Shown here: positions 29,923-40,701 of the stretch, piece by piece
Numbering within the stretch: position 1 is the stretch's first letter
How the letters are laid out: the number at the start of each line of letters is the position of its first letter
Origin: Mycetohabitans endofungorum
Lineage (GTDB): Bacteria > Pseudomonadota > Gammaproteobacteria > Burkholderiales > Burkholderiaceae
DNA length: 64,000 nt
Assembly: GCF_037477895.1 (NCBI RefSeq)
Contig: NZ_CP132744.1
Span: 2,108,001-2,172,000, forward strand
Direction: 5' to 3'
Made by a program: the position numbers and the translations under genes
Notes under the pieces: model-generated
The model's input: only the letters and a program-made list of their open reading frames with translations
What the model was told of the DNA's origin: nothing
Database searches by the model: none

Positions 29923-32898
29923 GTGACTACTTCTGGATCGGCCACTGCCGCGCGCCGCAACGCCCAGACCGCCTCTGCCACCCCCCACGCCACCCCCGCA
30001 CGGCCGACCCCGACTGCGGCGACGCCGCCGGCGCACGCCGCGGCATCGCCCACGCGCAGTCGCACCCGCGAGGACAAGGACGGGCCACTGTTCGAGGACA
30101 TCCGCTTCCTTGGCCGGTTGCTTGGCGACGTGGTCCGCGAGCAAGAGGGAGACGCCGTATTCAACGTAGTCGAGACGATCCGACAATTAGCGGTGAAATT
30201 CCGCCGCGAGGACGACATCGACGCAGCCAAGAAGCTAGACAAGATGCTCAAGGGTCTCACACCGGAGCAAACGGTCAGCGTGGTGCGCGCATTCAGCTAC
30301 TTCTCCCATCTAGCAAACATCGCCGAAGATCGCCACCATAACCGCCGCCGGCGCATCCATGCGCTGGCCGGCTCCGCCCCACAGGCAGGCACCGTCGCAT
30401 ACGCCCTTGCGCGGCTGGCCACAAGCGGCGGTGAATCGCTGTCCGCGCTGAAGACATTCTTCGACACCGGGCTGATCATGCTGGTGCTCACCGCGCATCC
30501 CACCGAGGTGCAGCGCAAAAGCATCCTAGACGCGCAGCACGACATCGCACGCTTGCTGGCCGAGCGTGACCAGCCGCTCACCGCGCGTGAGCGCGCGGCC
30601 AACGAAGCGCTGCTGCGCGCCCGTGTCACGTCGCTGTGGCAGACCCGCATGCTGCGTGGCTCGCGGCTTACGGTCGCCGACGAGATCGAAAACGCGCTGT
30701 CATATTATCGAGCGACCTTCCTGGACGAGATCCCGGCATTGTATGCAGACATCGAACAGGCACTGGCCGAGCACGGCCTGCCCATCCGACTGCCTCCGTT
30801 CTTTCAGATGGGCAGTTGGATCGGCGGCGACCGCGACGGCAATCCGAACGTAACGGCGGCCACGCTCGAGCGGGCGATCACGCGCCAGGCGGCGGTGATC
30901 TTCCAACACTATTTGGAGCAGGTGCACCGGCTCGGCGCGGAGCTGTCCGTCTCCGAGTTGCTGGCGGGCTCCAGCGACGCGCTGAAGCAACTGGCGGATA
31001 CCTCACCCGATATTTCGCCGCACCGCGTGGACGAGCCGTATCGGCGCGCGCTGATCGGCATCTATGCGCGGCTGGCCGCCACCGCACGCGCGCTACTCGG
31101 CGACGCAGCCGTCTCGATCCGCGGCGAACACCGCGACGCGGTGCCCTACGCGTCGCCCGATGCATTTCGCGCCGATCTGCAGGTGTTGATCGACTCACTG
31201 CAGGCGCGCCATGGCGCGTCGCTCGCCGCCCCCCGGCTAGCACCGCTCGCGCGCGCGGTCGAAGTCTTCGGCTTTCATCTTGCGAGCATCGACCTGCGGC
31301 AAAGTTCGGATATTCACGAAGCCGTGCTGACCGAGCTGTTTGCCCGTGCCGGCGTGGTCGACGACTATGCCGCGTTGTCCGAAGACGACAAGCTGGCGCT
31401 GCTGCTGGCTGAACTGGCGCAGCCGCGCGCTTTGCGCCTGCCGTACGCAGCGTACTCGCCACTGGTGCACAGCGAGCTTGCCGTGCTGGAGGCCACGCGT
31501 GCGATACGGCAGCGCTTTGGCGAGCGGGCCGTGCGCAACTACATCATCTCCCATACCGAAACCGTATCGGACCTGGTTGAAGTGATGCTGCTGCAAAAGG
31601 AAACCGGCCTGATGCACGGCAGCCTGCCCGCCGCGGCCCCACAGGGGGGCAACGGCCAGCACGCAACCCATGCTGGGCAGAATGCGCCGCGCGTCAGTTT
31701 GATGGTGATTCCCCTGTTCGAGACCATCGCCGACCTGCGTCACGCGCCGCGCATCATGGAAGCGCTGCTGGCGCTGCCAGGCATAGAGTCGATCGTACGC
31801 CACCAGGGCGGCGAACAGGAAGTGATGCTCGGCTACTCGGACAGCAACAAGGACGGTGGCTTCCTCACGTCAAACTGGGAACTGTATCGGGCCGAACTGG
31901 CGCTGGTCGCGCTGTTCCGTGAGCACGGCGTAAGGTTACGACTGTTTCACGGCCGAGGCGGCACGGTCGGGCGCGGTGGCGGCCCGACCTATCAGGCGAT
32001 CCTATCGCAGCCACCGGGCACGGTGGATGGGCAGATCCGGTTGACCGAGCAGGGCGAGGTGATCGCCAGCAAGTTCGGCAATCCGGAAATTGGCCGCCGC
32101 AATCTCGAAACCGTGATTGCCGCGACGCTGGAGGCGACATTGCAGCCACATGCCCAGTCGCCCCGTGCGCTGCCGCAGTTCGAGGCGCTGATGCAGACGC
32201 TATCGGACGCGGCGATGTCGGCCTACCGCGCGCTCGTCTACGAAACCCCGGGCTTCACCGACTATTTCTTCGAATCCACGCCAATTGCCGAGATTGCGGA
32301 ACTCAATATCGGCAGCCGCCCCGCGTCGCGCAAGCTGCACGATCCCAAGCATCGCCGCATCGAGGACCTGCGCGCGATTCCATGGGGCTTCTCGTGGGGT
32401 CAATGCCGTCTGCTGCTCACCGGCTGGTACGGCTTTGGCAGCGCAATCAGCACGTACCTGGATGCCGCGCCGGATGCAGTGGACCGGGAAAAGCGCGTGG
32501 CGCTGCTGCGCAAAATGGTCAAGACGTGGCCGTTCTTCTCAAACCTGCTCTCCAACATGGACATGGTGCTCGCCAAGTCGGATCTGGCGGTCGCGTCACG
32601 CTATGCACACCTGGTGTCGGACAAGAAGCTTCGCAAACAGGTATTCGGTCAGATCGTTGCCGAATGGCATCGCACCGCGGACGCACTCGCACAGATCACC
32701 GGCCATTCATCGCGGCTAGCGGACAATCCGCTGCTCGCCCGCTCGATCAAGAACCGCTTCCCGTACCTCGATCCGCTGAACCACTTGCAGGTCGAACTGC
32801 TACGCCGGCACCGCGCGGGCACCACGAACGCACGGTTGCGCCGCGGCATTCACTTGACGATCAACGGAATCGCCGCAGGGTTGCGCAACACGGGCTGA
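29923..32898 (+). CDS. ppc: Phosphoenolpyruvate carboxylase
   Basis: Ppc carboxylates PEP to oxaloacetate, refilling the TCA cycle. The 991-residue protein has the catalytic His192 in [13 protein letters not shown], the [10 protein letters not shown] loop (Lys643), the [15 protein letters not shown] bicarbonate/PEP loop (Arg678), [13 protein letters not shown] and the conserved C-terminus [11 protein letters not shown]. The GTG at 29923 is preferred: GGGGAA lies at good distance, and a Thr/Ser/Ala-rich leader ([14 protein letters not shown]) is usual in Burkholderia. An in-frame ATG at 29884 is the alternative. It is transcribed away from hemC. Confidence 0.96.
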   Translation: MTTSGSATAARRNAQTASATPHATPARPTPTAATPPAHAAASPTRSRTREDKDGPLFEDIRFLGRLLGDVVREQEGDAVFNVVETIRQLAVKFRREDDIDAAKKLDKMLKGLTPEQTVSVVRAFSYFSHLANIAEDRHHNRRRRIHALAGSAPQAGTVAYALARLATSGGESLSALKTFFDTGLIMLVLTAHPTEVQRKSILDAQHDIARLLAERDQPLTARERAANEALLRARVTSLWQTRMLRGSRLTVADEIENALSYYRATFLDEIPALYADIEQALAEHGLPIRLPPFFQMGSWIGGDRDGNPNVTAATLERAITRQAAVIFQHYLEQVHRLGAELSVSELLAGSSDALKQLADTSPDISPHRVDEPYRRALIGIYARLAATARALLGDAAVSIRGEHRDAVPYASPDAFRADLQVLIDSLQARHGASLAAPRLAPLARAVEVFGFHLASIDLRQSSDIHEAVLTELFARAGVVDDYAALSEDDKLALLLAELAQPRALRLPYAAYSPLVHSELAVLEATRAIRQRFGERAVRNYIISHTETVSDLVEVMLLQKETGLMHGSLPAAAPQGGNGQHATHAGQNAPRVSLMVIPLFETIADLRHAPRIMEALLALPGIESIVRHQGGEQEVMLGYSDSNKDGGFLTSNWELYRAELALVALFREHGVRLRLFHGRGGTVGRGGGPTYQAILSQPPGTVDGQIRLTEQGEVIASKFGNPEIGRRNLETVIAATLEATLQPHAQSPRALPQFEALMQTLSDAAMSAYRALVYETPGFTDYFFESTPIAEIAELNIGSRPASRKLHDPKHRRIEDLRAIPWGFSWGQCRLLLTGWYGFGSAISTYLDAAPDAVDREKRVALLRKMVKTWPFFSNLLSNMDMVLAKSDLAVASRYAHLVSDKKLRKQVFGQIVAEWHRTADALAQITGHSSRLADNPLLARSIKNRFPYLDPLNHLQVELLRRHRAGTTNARLRRGIHLTINGIAAGLRNTG

Positions 32899-32999
32899 CG
32901 CCGGCAGGCCGGCGCTACGGCGTGAGTCTGTACAATACGCATCTGCGTTATACCAGTACAAGATCGCTCGCCATCCTAGTACCGATGACCTCCCGGATC

Positions 33000-33959
33000 A
33001 TGACGACCGCTTTGCCTGCTGCATTAGATGCCGCGCGTCGCGGCACTCGCGAATCCGCTCCGCGCGCCGACGCGTCAGCCGCGCGCGCGCTCGGCGATTT
33101 TATCCGCTCACATCGTGAACGGCTCACGCCGGCCGACGTCGGGCTGCCGCGCGGGACGCGGCGCCGCACGCCGGGTTTGCGACGCGAGGAAGTGGCGCAA
33201 TTGTGCGACGTTAGCGCCACGTGGTACACGTGGATCGAGCAGGGCCGTCCCGTGTCGGCATCCGCCGACGCGCTGGCGCGGATTGCCGTCGCGTTGCGGC
33301 TGTCGCGCGCGGAACGGGCCTATCTGTTCGAGCTTGCCGCGCAGCGCGATCCCGCCGAGCCGGACGCGAGCACGGCCGACGTGCCCGCGGCGCTGCTGGC
33401 GAGCGTCGGGCTGATCGCCGCCCCCACCTACGTGCTGGATCCGCGGTGGAATGCGCTCGCCTGGAACGCGGCAGCGGCGGAATTGTTCATCGGCTGGCTC
33501 GACGCAGCCAAGCCGGCCGCGACCGCCGGCGTACTGGTTCCCCAGGACGCGCAAGGCAACGGCCCCAACCTGCTGCGTTATACCTTCACATCGCCGGCTG
33601 CGCGCACGCTGATCGTCGACTGGGAGAGGCGCGCACGCCGGCTCGTCGCCGAATTCCGCGCCGACTCGATCCGACACCTGAACGACGCACCCACGCGCGC
33701 GCTACTCGACGCGCTGATTGCGCAATGCGATCCGTTCGCGCGCTTCTGGGCATCGCAGGACGTGTTTGAGCGCGAGGGCGGCCGGCGCGAGTTCAACCAT
33801 CCGGCGCGCGGGCGCATCGCCTACGATCAGATCACCTTCGTGCCGGCCCAGCGCGACGACATGAAACTCGTGGTGCTAATCGCACAACACAAGCCGCGCT
33901 GCGAAGCCACCGCCGCGGCCGCCGCGCACGACGCCGGCGCCACACTGCCGCGATGCTAG
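33000..33959 (+). CDS. XRE-family transcriptional regulator with MmyB-like ligand-binding domain
   Basis: A 319-residue DNA-binding protein. The N-terminal helix-turn-helix (about residues 25-95) includes [39 protein letters not shown] and [15 protein letters not shown], the hallmark of the large actinobacterial/proteobacterial XRE-MmyB group. The C-terminal PAS-like domain starts at [21 protein letters not shown] and is thought to bind a small, possibly fatty-acyl, ligand. Starts at 32985 and 33000 are both possible and neither has a clear ribosome site. It sits between ppc and argH. Such regulators usually control a neighbouring reductase gene, but none is adjacent here, so the target is unknown. 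Confidence 0.87.
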   Translation: MTTALPAALDAARRGTRESAPRADASAARALGDFIRSHRERLTPADVGLPRGTRRRTPGLRREEVAQLCDVSATWYTWIEQGRPVSASADALARIAVALRLSRAERAYLFELAAQRDPAEPDASTADVPAALLASVGLIAAPTYVLDPRWNALAWNAAAAELFIGWLDAAKPAATAGVLVPQDAQGNGPNLLRYTFTSPAARTLIVDWERRARRLVAEFRADSIRHLNDAPTRALLDALIAQCDPFARFWASQDVFEREGGRREFNHPARGRIAYDQITFVPAQRDDMKLVVLIAQHKPRCEATAAAAAHDAGATLPRC

Positions 33960-33970
33960 AATGTTTGTCT

Positions 33971-33992
33971 TTGCCGCACGGCCGTGCGGCAA
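33971..33992. repeat. Perfect 22-bp palindrome upstream of argH
   Basis: The half-site TTGCCGCACGG (33971-33981) is followed without spacer by its exact reverse complement. It lies between the XRE stop and the argH ATG (34024), about 9 bp after a TAGAAT -10-like box (33957-33962). It could be an operator near +1 of argH, a binding site for the upstream XRE regulator, or a leader hairpin; there is no T-run. Confidence 0.75.
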
Positions 33993-34023
33993 GCGGCACC
34001 CTCCACTATTGCGGCATCCTGTC

Positions 34024-35433
34024 ATGACTTCCCAATTGCACAAAAAGGGCGAAGCTTGGTCGGCGCGTTTTTCCGAGCCGATGTCCGAGCTTGTCAAACG
34101 CTATACGTCGTCCGTGTTCTTCGATAAGCGGCTCGCGCTCGTCGACATCGAAGGCTCGCTCGCGCACGCGGCAATGCTCGGTGCGCAACGGATTATCAGC
34201 GACGACGACGTCGCGGCAATCCGCAAAGGCATGGAGCAGATCCGCGGCGAGATCGAGCGCGGCGAATTCGAATGGCAGCTGGACCTCGAAGACGTCCACC
34301 TGAATATCGAGGCCCGGCTGACCGCGCTGATCGGCGACGCGGGCAAGCGGCTGCACACCGGGCGCTCGCGCAACGACCAGGTCGCCACCGACATCCGGCT
34401 CTGGCTGCGCGGCGAAATCGACCGGATCAGCGCGCTGCTTAAGGATTTGCGAAGCGCGCTGCTCGACCTCGCGGAAAGGTATGCCGACACGATCCTGCCG
34501 GGCTTCACGCACCTGCAAGTCGCGCAACCGGTGACCTTCGGCCACCATCTGCTCGCGTACGTGGAGATGTTTGCACGCGACACCGAGCGGATGCTCGACT
34601 GCCGCAAGCGGGTCAACCGGCTGCCGTTGGGCGCTGCGGCGCTCGCGGGGACCAGCTATCCGATTGACCGTGAGCAAGTCGCCAGGACGCTCGGTTTCGA
34701 CGGCGTCTGCACGAATTCACTCGATGCGGTGTCGGACCGGGACTTCGCGATCGAATTCACGGCGGCCGCGGCGCTGGTCATGACGCACGTGTCGCGGCTA
34801 TCCGAGGAGCTGGTGCTGTGGATGAGCCCGCGGGTCGGCTTCATCGACCTGGCCGACCGTTTTTGCACCGGCTCGTCGATCATGCCGCAGAAAAAAAACC
34901 CCGACGTGCCTGAGCTTGCGCGCGGCAAGACCGGCCGCGTGAACGGGCACCTGATCGCGCTACTCACGCTCATGAAGGGCCAGCCGCTCGCGTACAACAA
35001 GGACAATCAGGAAGACAAGGAGCCGCTGTTCGATACCGTTGACACGGTGGCCGACACGCTGCGCATCTTCACCGAAATGGTCGCCGGCATCACAGTCAAG
35101 CCGGATACGATGCGCGCCGCGGCGCTGCAGGGCTTTTCGACTGCGACCGACCTAGCCGATTACCTCGTCAAGCGTGGCTTGCCGTTTCGCGACGCGCACG
35201 AAGCAGTGGCGCATGCGGTACGAGTCTGCGTGGACCGGCGCTGTGACCTGGCGGACCTGACGCTTGACCAATTGCGCGCCGAGCTGCCGAAAGTCTCGTC
35301 GCTGCTGGGCGACAACGTATTCGACTGTCTGACACTGGAAGGCTCGGTCGCCAGCCGCGATCACGTGGGCGGCACGGCGCCGCAGCAAGTGCGCGCCGCG
35401 ATCGCGACAGCACGCGCCGCGCTGTCTCGGTAG
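34024..35433 (+). CDS. argH: Argininosuccinate lyase
   Basis: ArgH splits argininosuccinate into arginine and fumarate, the last step of arginine synthesis. The 469-residue fumarase/aspartase superfamily enzyme starts [19 protein letters not shown]. It has [37 protein letters not shown] and the superfamily signature [12 protein letters not shown] (from residue 283), which holds the catalytic-site loop. Length is typical. The frame is open for 21 further codons upstream, but the conserved N-terminus sets the ATG at 34024. It is convergent with the decarboxylase gene, whose product may consume arginine. Confidence 0.97.
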   Translation: MTSQLHKKGEAWSARFSEPMSELVKRYTSSVFFDKRLALVDIEGSLAHAAMLGAQRIISDDDVAAIRKGMEQIRGEIERGEFEWQLDLEDVHLNIEARLTALIGDAGKRLHTGRSRNDQVATDIRLWLRGEIDRISALLKDLRSALLDLAERYADTILPGFTHLQVAQPVTFGHHLLAYVEMFARDTERMLDCRKRVNRLPLGAAALAGTSYPIDREQVARTLGFDGVCTNSLDAVSDRDFAIEFTAAAALVMTHVSRLSEELVLWMSPRVGFIDLADRFCTGSSIMPQKKNPDVPELARGKTGRVNGHLIALLTLMKGQPLAYNKDNQEDKEPLFDTVDTVADTLRIFTEMVAGITVKPDTMRAAALQGFSTATDLADYLVKRGLPFRDAHEAVAHAVRVCVDRRCDLADLTLDQLRAELPKVSSLLGDNVFDCLTLEGSVASRDHVGGTAPQQVRAAIATARAALSR

Positions 35434-35614
35434 CGGCGGCGCGCGGCTATTGGCCGACTATCGCACCATCGAACACTGCCCGCCTGTCGCACCGTCAATC
35501 ACCTACCTTGCCCGCCTATCGCGCCGCCGGACATCTGCTCTGCCATGCCATCGGTGCCACCGGGCACCTACCGTGCCATCGGTGCCGCCCGCCGGCCGAT
35601 GGCCGGCGCGCCGC

Positions 35615-37900
35615 TCACGGCCGCACGCAATCCACAAAGTATTCGACGTTGCCGCCGACCACGTCGGTGACCAGCCCGTGAATATCGGTATGAAAGCCGG
35701 GGAACCGTGCATTGAAGTCACGCGCGAACCTCAGATAGCGCACGATGGTCTCGTTGAACCGCTCGCCCGGGATCAGCAGCGGAATACCCGGGGGATACGG
35801 CGTGAGCAGAATGCTGGTGACGCGGCCCTCGAGGTCGTCGATCGGCACGCGGTCGATCTCGCGGTGCGCAATCTTCGAAAACGCGTCGGTCGGACGCATT
35901 GCCGGTTCCATGTTGGACAGGTACATCTCAGTCGTCAGCCGCGCGATATCATTGTCACGGTACACGCTGTGAATCTGCTCGCACAGGTCGCGCAGCCCGA
36001 CGCGCTCATACATGGGATACTGCGCGACGAATTCCGGCAGCACGCGCCATAGCGGCTGGTTTCGATCGTAGTCGTCCTTGAACTGCTGCAACTCGGTGAC
36101 CATCGAGTTCCAGCGGCCCTTGGTGATGCCGATCGTGAACATGATGAAGAACGAGTACAGTCCGGTCTTCTCGACAATAATGCCGTGCTCGGCCAGGTAA
36201 CGGGTGACAATCGCCGCCGGAATGCCCGCCTCGCCAAACTCGCCGTCCACGTCCAGCCCGGGCGTGATGATCGTCGCCTTGATCGGGTCCAGCATGTTGA
36301 AGCCTTCGGCCAGGTTGCCGAAACCATGCCAGCGGTCGTTCGGCCGCAGCATCCAGTCCTCGCGCGAACCAATACCCTCGGTCACCAGCTGATCGGGTCC
36401 CCACACCTTGAAGAACCAATCGTTGCCATATTCGGCATCGACCTTGCGCATCGCACGACGGAAATCAAGCGCCTCGGCAATCGACTCCTCGACGAGCGCG
36501 GTGCCGCCGGGCGGCTCCATCATCGCCGCAGCCACATCGCACGACGCAATGATCGCGTATTGCGGGCTGGTCGACGTATGCATCAGGTACGCCTCGTTGA
36601 AGCGATGCCGGTCAAAGCGCGGTAGCTGCGAATCCTGTACCAGGATCTGCGATGCCTGCGAGATGCCGGCCAGCAGCTTGTGCGTCGAATGGGTCGCGAA
36701 CACCAGCGCGTCGGTCCGGCGGGCGTTCTGCCCGATCGCATGCATGTCCTGGTAGAACGGGTGGAACTCGGCGTGCGGCAGCCAGGCCTCGTCAAAATGC
36801 AGCGTGTCGATCGTGTCGCCAAGCAGGTCTTTGATCATCTCGACGTTGTAGACGACACCATCGTAGGTACTTTGCGTGATCGTCAGAATCCGCGGCTTGA
36901 GCTTCGGGTTTTTCGCGAGCGCCTCGCGCGCGAACGGATTCGCGTCGATCTTGCGGCGAATGTTCTCCGGTTGGAACTCATCGCGCGGGATCGGCCCAAT
37001 GATGCCGAAATGGTTGCGGGTGGGCGTCAGGAAGACCGGGATTGCGCCGGTCATCGTGATTGCGTGCAAGATCGACTTGTGGCAGTTGCGGTCCACCACG
37101 ACGATGTCGCCCGGCGCGACGGTGGCGTGCCAGACGATCTTGTTCGACGTGGACGTGCCGTTAGTCACAAAGAACAGGTGATCGGCGCTGAAGATGCGCG
37201 CCGCATTGCGCTCGGACGCGGCCACCGGCCCGGTATGGTCCAGCAGTTGCCCAAGTTCGTCCACCGCGTTGCACACGTCCGCGCGCAGCATGTTCTCGCC
37301 GAAGAACTGGTGAAACATCTGGCCAAGCGGACTCTTCAAAAACGCGACACCTCCGGAGTGACCCGGGCAATGCCACGAATACGAACCTTCGTCCGCGTAT
37401 TTGACCAGTTCCTTGAAGAACGGGGGCGCCAGCGAATCCAGGTACACCTTCGCCTCGCGGATGATATGCCGCGCAACGAACTCAGGCGTATCCTCGAACA
37501 TATGAATGAAGCCGTGCAATTCGCGCAGGATGTCGTTCGGAATATGACGCGACGTGCGCGTCTCGCCGTACAGGAAGATCGGGATATCGGCGTTGCGACG
37601 CCGCACCTCGGCGACGAACGAGCGCAGCGCCAGGATCGCGTGGGCGAGATCGGGCACCTGGTCGTGCGTCGCGGCAACCTCATCGACCAGCGCGATCTCG
37701 TCGTCGTCGATCGACAGGATGAAGCAAGACGCGCGGCTGGACTGCTGCGCGAACGAGGTCAGATCACCGTAGCTCGTCAGGCCGAGCACCTCGCCCCCCT
37801 CGCGCTCGATCGCCTCGGCAAGCGCGCGGATACCCGAGCCGGAGATGTTCTCCGAGCGAAAATCCTCGTCGATGATGACGACAGGGTAACGAAACTTCAT
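35615..37900 (-). CDS. Orn/Lys/Arg decarboxylase (AdiA-like, PLP-dependent)
   Basis: A 761-residue fold-III PLP decarboxylase of the large Orn/Lys/Arg family (compare E. coli AdiA 756, LdcI 715, SpeF 732 residues). It has an N-terminal wing domain (MKFRYPVVIIDEDFRSENIS), the core with WHCPGHSGGVAFLKSPLGQ, and the PLP lysine (Lys408) in ATHSTHKLLAGISQASQ. Its length points to an AdiA-type arginine decarboxylase, but substrate cannot be settled by eye. Such enzymes consume protons for acid resistance and make polyamine precursors. GGAG precedes the ATG at 37900; the frame is open 10 codons further. No antiporter gene is adjacent. Confidence 0.9.
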   Translation of the reverse strand: MKFRYPVVIIDEDFRSENISGSGIRALAEAIEREGGEVLGLTSYGDLTSFAQQSSRASCFILSIDDDEIALVDEVAATHDQVPDLAHAILALRSFVAEVRRRNADIPIFLYGETRTSRHIPNDILRELHGFIHMFEDTPEFVARHIIREAKVYLDSLAPPFFKELVKYADEGSYSWHCPGHSGGVAFLKSPLGQMFHQFFGENMLRADVCNAVDELGQLLDHTGPVAASERNAARIFSADHLFFVTNGTSTSNKIVWHATVAPGDIVVVDRNCHKSILHAITMTGAIPVFLTPTRNHFGIIGPIPRDEFQPENIRRKIDANPFAREALAKNPKLKPRILTITQSTYDGVVYNVEMIKDLLGDTIDTLHFDEAWLPHAEFHPFYQDMHAIGQNARRTDALVFATHSTHKLLAGISQASQILVQDSQLPRFDRHRFNEAYLMHTSTSPQYAIIASCDVAAAMMEPPGGTALVEESIAEALDFRRAMRKVDAEYGNDWFFKVWGPDQLVTEGIGSREDWMLRPNDRWHGFGNLAEGFNMLDPIKATIITPGLDVDGEFGEAGIPAAIVTRYLAEHGIIVEKTGLYSFFIMFTIGITKGRWNSMVTELQQFKDDYDRNQPLWRVLPEFVAQYPMYERVGLRDLCEQIHSVYRDNDIARLTTEMYLSNMEPAMRPTDAFSKIAHREIDRVPIDDLEGRVTSILLTPYPPGIPLLIPGERFNETIVRYLRFARDFNARFPGFHTDIHGLVTDVVGGNVEYFVDCVRP

Positions 37901-38005
37901 CGGTGATTCTCCAAAAACAAACCGCTGCACTCTACCGTTCGGGTATGCAGCGGCCGTGATATGCCGGATTGAGCCGCGCTGCGTGGCGCGGCGGCGCGCG
38001 ACAAC

Positions 38006-38575
38006 TCAGGTCTTGGGCAGCGTGACGCCATGCTGGCCCTGGTACTTGCCGCCACGGTCCGCATAGGATGTCTCGCAGACTTCGTCGCTCTCGAAGAACA
38101 GTACCTGCGCCACGCCCTCGTTCGCGTAGATCTTCGCCGGCAGTGGCGTCGTGTTCGAGAACTCCAGTGTCACGTGCCCTTCCCATTCGGGCTCGAACGG
38201 CGTGACGTTGACGATGATCCCGCAGCGCGCATACGTGGACTTGCCCAGGCACACGGTCAGCACGTTGCGCGGAATGCGAAAGTACTCGACGGTGCGTGCC
38301 AGCGCAAACGAGTTCGGCGGGATGATGCACACGTCGCCCTTGAAGTCGACAAAGGACTTCTCGTCGAAGTTCTTCGGATCGACGATCGTCGAGTTGATGT
38401 TAGTGAAGATCTTGAATTCGTCCGCACAGCGGATGTCATAGCCGTAGCTCGACGTGCCGTAGCTGACAATCTTATGACCATCCGGCGCAACGCGCACCTG
38501 ATCCGGCGCGAATGGCTCGATCATGCTGTACTGCTCGACCATGCGCCGGATCCATTTATCGGATTTGATCGTCAT
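38006..38575 (-). CDS. dcd: dCTP deaminase
   Basis: Dcd converts dCTP to dUTP, the main source of dTMP precursors in many proteobacteria. The 189-residue trimeric enzyme starts [21 protein letters not shown] in the Burkholderia manner. It shows [20 protein letters not shown], the active-site block [20 protein letters not shown] and [19 protein letters not shown]. The length is normal. It reads leftward just upstream of the decarboxylase gene with 105 bp between. Confidence 0.96.
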   Translation of the reverse strand: MTIKSDKWIRRMVEQYSMIEPFAPDQVRVAPDGHKIVSYGTSSYGYDIRCADEFKIFTNINSTIVDPKNFDEKSFVDFKGDVCIIPPNSFALARTVEYFRIPRNVLTVCLGKSTYARCGIIVNVTPFEPEWEGHVTLEFSNTTPLPAKIYANEGVAQVLFFESDEVCETSYADRGGKYQGQHGVTLPKT

Positions 38576-38677
38576 ACGTGCAATCGAAAGGCGGCAGGGC
38601 CGCGGGTTGAAAACGAGCGAACGGAGCGGGGCGCCGCCGCCTCATCGTAGTGGGGCCATTTCATCGCAGCGTGGCCA

Positions 38678-39205
38678 TTACCTGCGAATGATGCCGCAGC
38701 CCAGCGCGGGACCAGCGTCGCGCGGCGGAAACGCATAATAGTCCTGCGCGTCGCGGTGCACGATCAGCGCGCGGCCGACCACCGAGCGCACGCCGTCGAG
38801 CGATACGTACGGCGACACGATGAACCCGGCCGCCACGCCGTTCGCGTCCGCGTGCAGGTTCACCAGGTCGCCTTCGAGCCTAATCCCTTGCTTCAGGCGC
38901 TCGGCCCCAGGGCTGAACACCCCGCCTGCAGCACCCGGCGAATGGCAGTCGCCGCGCTCATGGATCTGCAGCGCATGATCACTGTCCGGCGGCAGCCCAC
39001 TGAGGTTATAGGTCACCTGCACACCATCGGCATGCTCGATCAACGTGACCGTGCCGCGTGCGGCATGGCCAGCCGCCGGCACGATCTGAACGTCGGCACG
39101 CTTGTCGTGCCTGCCGAAGATCGACGCACAACCGACCAGCATCACGCTAGTCGCAAGCAGCGTAATCATCGTGCCGACAAGACGCCATCCCAATCGCGGT
39201 TCCAT
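38678..39205 (-). CDS. SodC-like (Cu/Zn superoxide dismutase family) lipoprotein with degenerate metal site
   Basis: A 175-residue exported lipoprotein with lipobox LVGC (Cys26), whose mature part follows the Cu/Zn superoxide dismutase fold: SGLPPDSDHALQIHERGDC, AAGGVFSPG, EGDLVNLHADANG and GRALIVHRDAQDYY, closing with the disulfide Cys170 (partner Cys87). Compared with active SodC, the HxH Cu pair is reduced (Gln80 in place of the first His, His82 kept). The bridging His is Val96, the Zn His before GDL is Leu110, and no His follows GGVFSPG. Asp113 and His150 remain. It is therefore probably not a functional dismutase. It stands between dcd and apbC on the same strand. Confidence 0.85.
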   Translation of the reverse strand: MEPRLGWRLVGTMITLLATSVMLVGCASIFGRHDKRADVQIVPAAGHAARGTVTLIEHADGVQVTYNLSGLPPDSDHALQIHERGDCHSPGAAGGVFSPGAERLKQGIRLEGDLVNLHADANGVAAGFIVSPYVSLDGVRSVVGRALIVHRDAQDYYAFPPRDAGPALGCGIIRR

Positions 39206-39294
39206 TAAGCCTCAGGGTACTGAACAAGCCGCAATGATACCGCGTCTGGCCCATCTAGCGGGGCGGCCGCCATAGAGGATGTCACAGAGCCATG

Positions 39295-40383
39295 TCAGGT
39301 GTTCTGCACGACGATGGTCGGGAACTTCGAACTCATGTCGCGCGACAGCTTCGCAATCCGGAGCGCGACCTGGCGGGCCATGTCGCGATACAGGCCGGCG
39401 ATGCGTCCATGCGGGTCGGCGACCACCGTCGGACGTCCCGCATCGGCCTGCTCGCGGATGCCGATATCCAGCGGCAGACTGCCCAGGAACGGCACGCTAT
39501 ACTGTGCGCAAAGGCGCTCGCCACCGCCAGCGCCGAAGATCGGCTCGGCGTGGCCACAGTGGGAGCAGATATGGATGCTCATGTTCTCGACGACGCCTAG
39601 GATCGGCACGCCGACCTTCTCGAACATTTTCAGACCCTTTCGCGCGTCCAACAGCGCAATGTCCTGCGGCGTCGTGACGATCACTGCACCGGTCACTGGC
39701 ACCCGCTGCGCGAGCGTGAGTTGGATATCGCCGGTGCCGGGTGGCATGTCGACAATCAGATAGTCCAGGTCGCGCCAATTCGTCTGCCGCAGCAACTGCT
39801 CGAGCGCGGACGTGACCATCGGCCCACGCCACACCATCGGATTGTCCTGCTCGACCAGGAAGCCGATCGAGTTAGCCTGTACGCCATGGCCTTCGAGCGG
39901 AATCATCGTCTTGCCATCCTCGGACGCCGGACGGCCGTTGATGCCAAGCATCGTCGGCTGCGATGGGCCGTAGATGTCCGCGTCCAGCACGCCAACCGAC
40001 GCGCCTTCGGCAGCCAGCGCAAGCGCGAGATTTGCGGCCGTGGTGCTCTTGCCAACCCCGCCCTTACCAGAGGCGACCGCGACAATATTGCGTACGTTCG
40101 GCAACAATTGCACGCCGCGTTGCACCGCGTGCGCCACGATCTGGTGAGATACCGTCACGTGCAGATGCGCCACGCCCTGCACGGCGCGCAGCGCTTGTTC
40201 GACACGCGCTTGGATCAGTGCATACTGACTCTTGGCCGGATAGCCCAGCACGACCTCGAGTGATACCGTGTCGCCGTCAATCGCGACGTTGCGCACCCCT
40301 TTGCCCGCCGTTATCGGCTCTGCGGTGTTCGGGTCGATCACGCCGTGCAGCACGGCGTCGATCTGGGCCCTGTCGATTGTCAT
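39295..40383 (-). CDS. apbC: Iron-sulfur cluster carrier protein ApbC (Mrp/NBP35 family)
   Basis: ApbC/Mrp is a cytoplasmic P-loop ATPase that binds and transfers Fe-S clusters. The 362-residue protein, from the ATG at 40383 (MTIDRAQIDAVLHGVIDPNT), has an N-terminal DUF59/MIP18 domain and the deviant Walker A VASGKGGVGKSTTAANLAL. DADIYGPSQPTMLG, YLIVDMPPGTGDIQLTL and the cluster-binding CSHCGH motif (ENMSIHICSHCGHAEPIF) follow. A GGAG ribosome site precedes the start. It is divergent from the OmpA-lipoprotein gene and close to metG, the usual mrp neighbour. Confidence 0.95.
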   Translation of the reverse strand: MTIDRAQIDAVLHGVIDPNTAEPITAGKGVRNVAIDGDTVSLEVVLGYPAKSQYALIQARVEQALRAVQGVAHLHVTVSHQIVAHAVQRGVQLLPNVRNIVAVASGKGGVGKSTTAANLALALAAEGASVGVLDADIYGPSQPTMLGINGRPASEDGKTMIPLEGHGVQANSIGFLVEQDNPMVWRGPMVTSALEQLLRQTNWRDLDYLIVDMPPGTGDIQLTLAQRVPVTGAVIVTTPQDIALLDARKGLKMFEKVGVPILGVVENMSIHICSHCGHAEPIFGAGGGERLCAQYSVPFLGSLPLDIGIREQADAGRPTVVADPHGRIAGLYRDMARQVALRIAKLSRDMSSKFPTIVVQNT

Positions 40384-40701
40384 CGTTGCTCCGTTACTTG
40401 AAGTGTTCCATCCGATCACCCAACGCCTGCCGCGTGCATCGAACCTTGCGTGCGGGGTCGCGTCGAACCTCATACCAGAAGTTGCAAAAAATTGTTGCGT
40501 GGCGTTGCCAAACGGCGCTTCCCGCGGCACGCTCTGCGATCGGCAGCTGTTTCGACATTGTAGTGGCATGAAGCCTGCGATGCTGCGGGCGCGCTCGTCG
40601 GAAGATCACGCTTAAATGCCGCACGCAAGCATCGCTCCCGACGGTGTGCCATGCACATCGTTCTACTATCGGCCCAATCAACCTAACCCATGAGGTGTCA
40701 T
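40384..40701. other. Divergent intergenic region between apbC and the OmpA-like lipoprotein
   Basis: 318 bp separating two divergent genes, so it should hold both promoters. Open frames here translate to nothing recognisable and look like background. I see no strong -10/-35 pair, hairpin with T-run or RNA gene; the ribosome sites lie at its two ends (GGAG before apbC, GAGG before the lipoprotein). Confidence 0.5.

Noticed and set aside
36680..37906. Long open frame (about 400 codons) antisense to the Orn/Lys/Arg decarboxylase
   Set aside because: It mirrors the codon pattern of a well-supported gene in a high-GC genome and shows no recognisable domain.
40394..40681. Small gene in the apbC/OmpA-lipoprotein gap
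   Set aside because: The frame lacks a ribosome site and translates to a sequence with no protein-like pattern.
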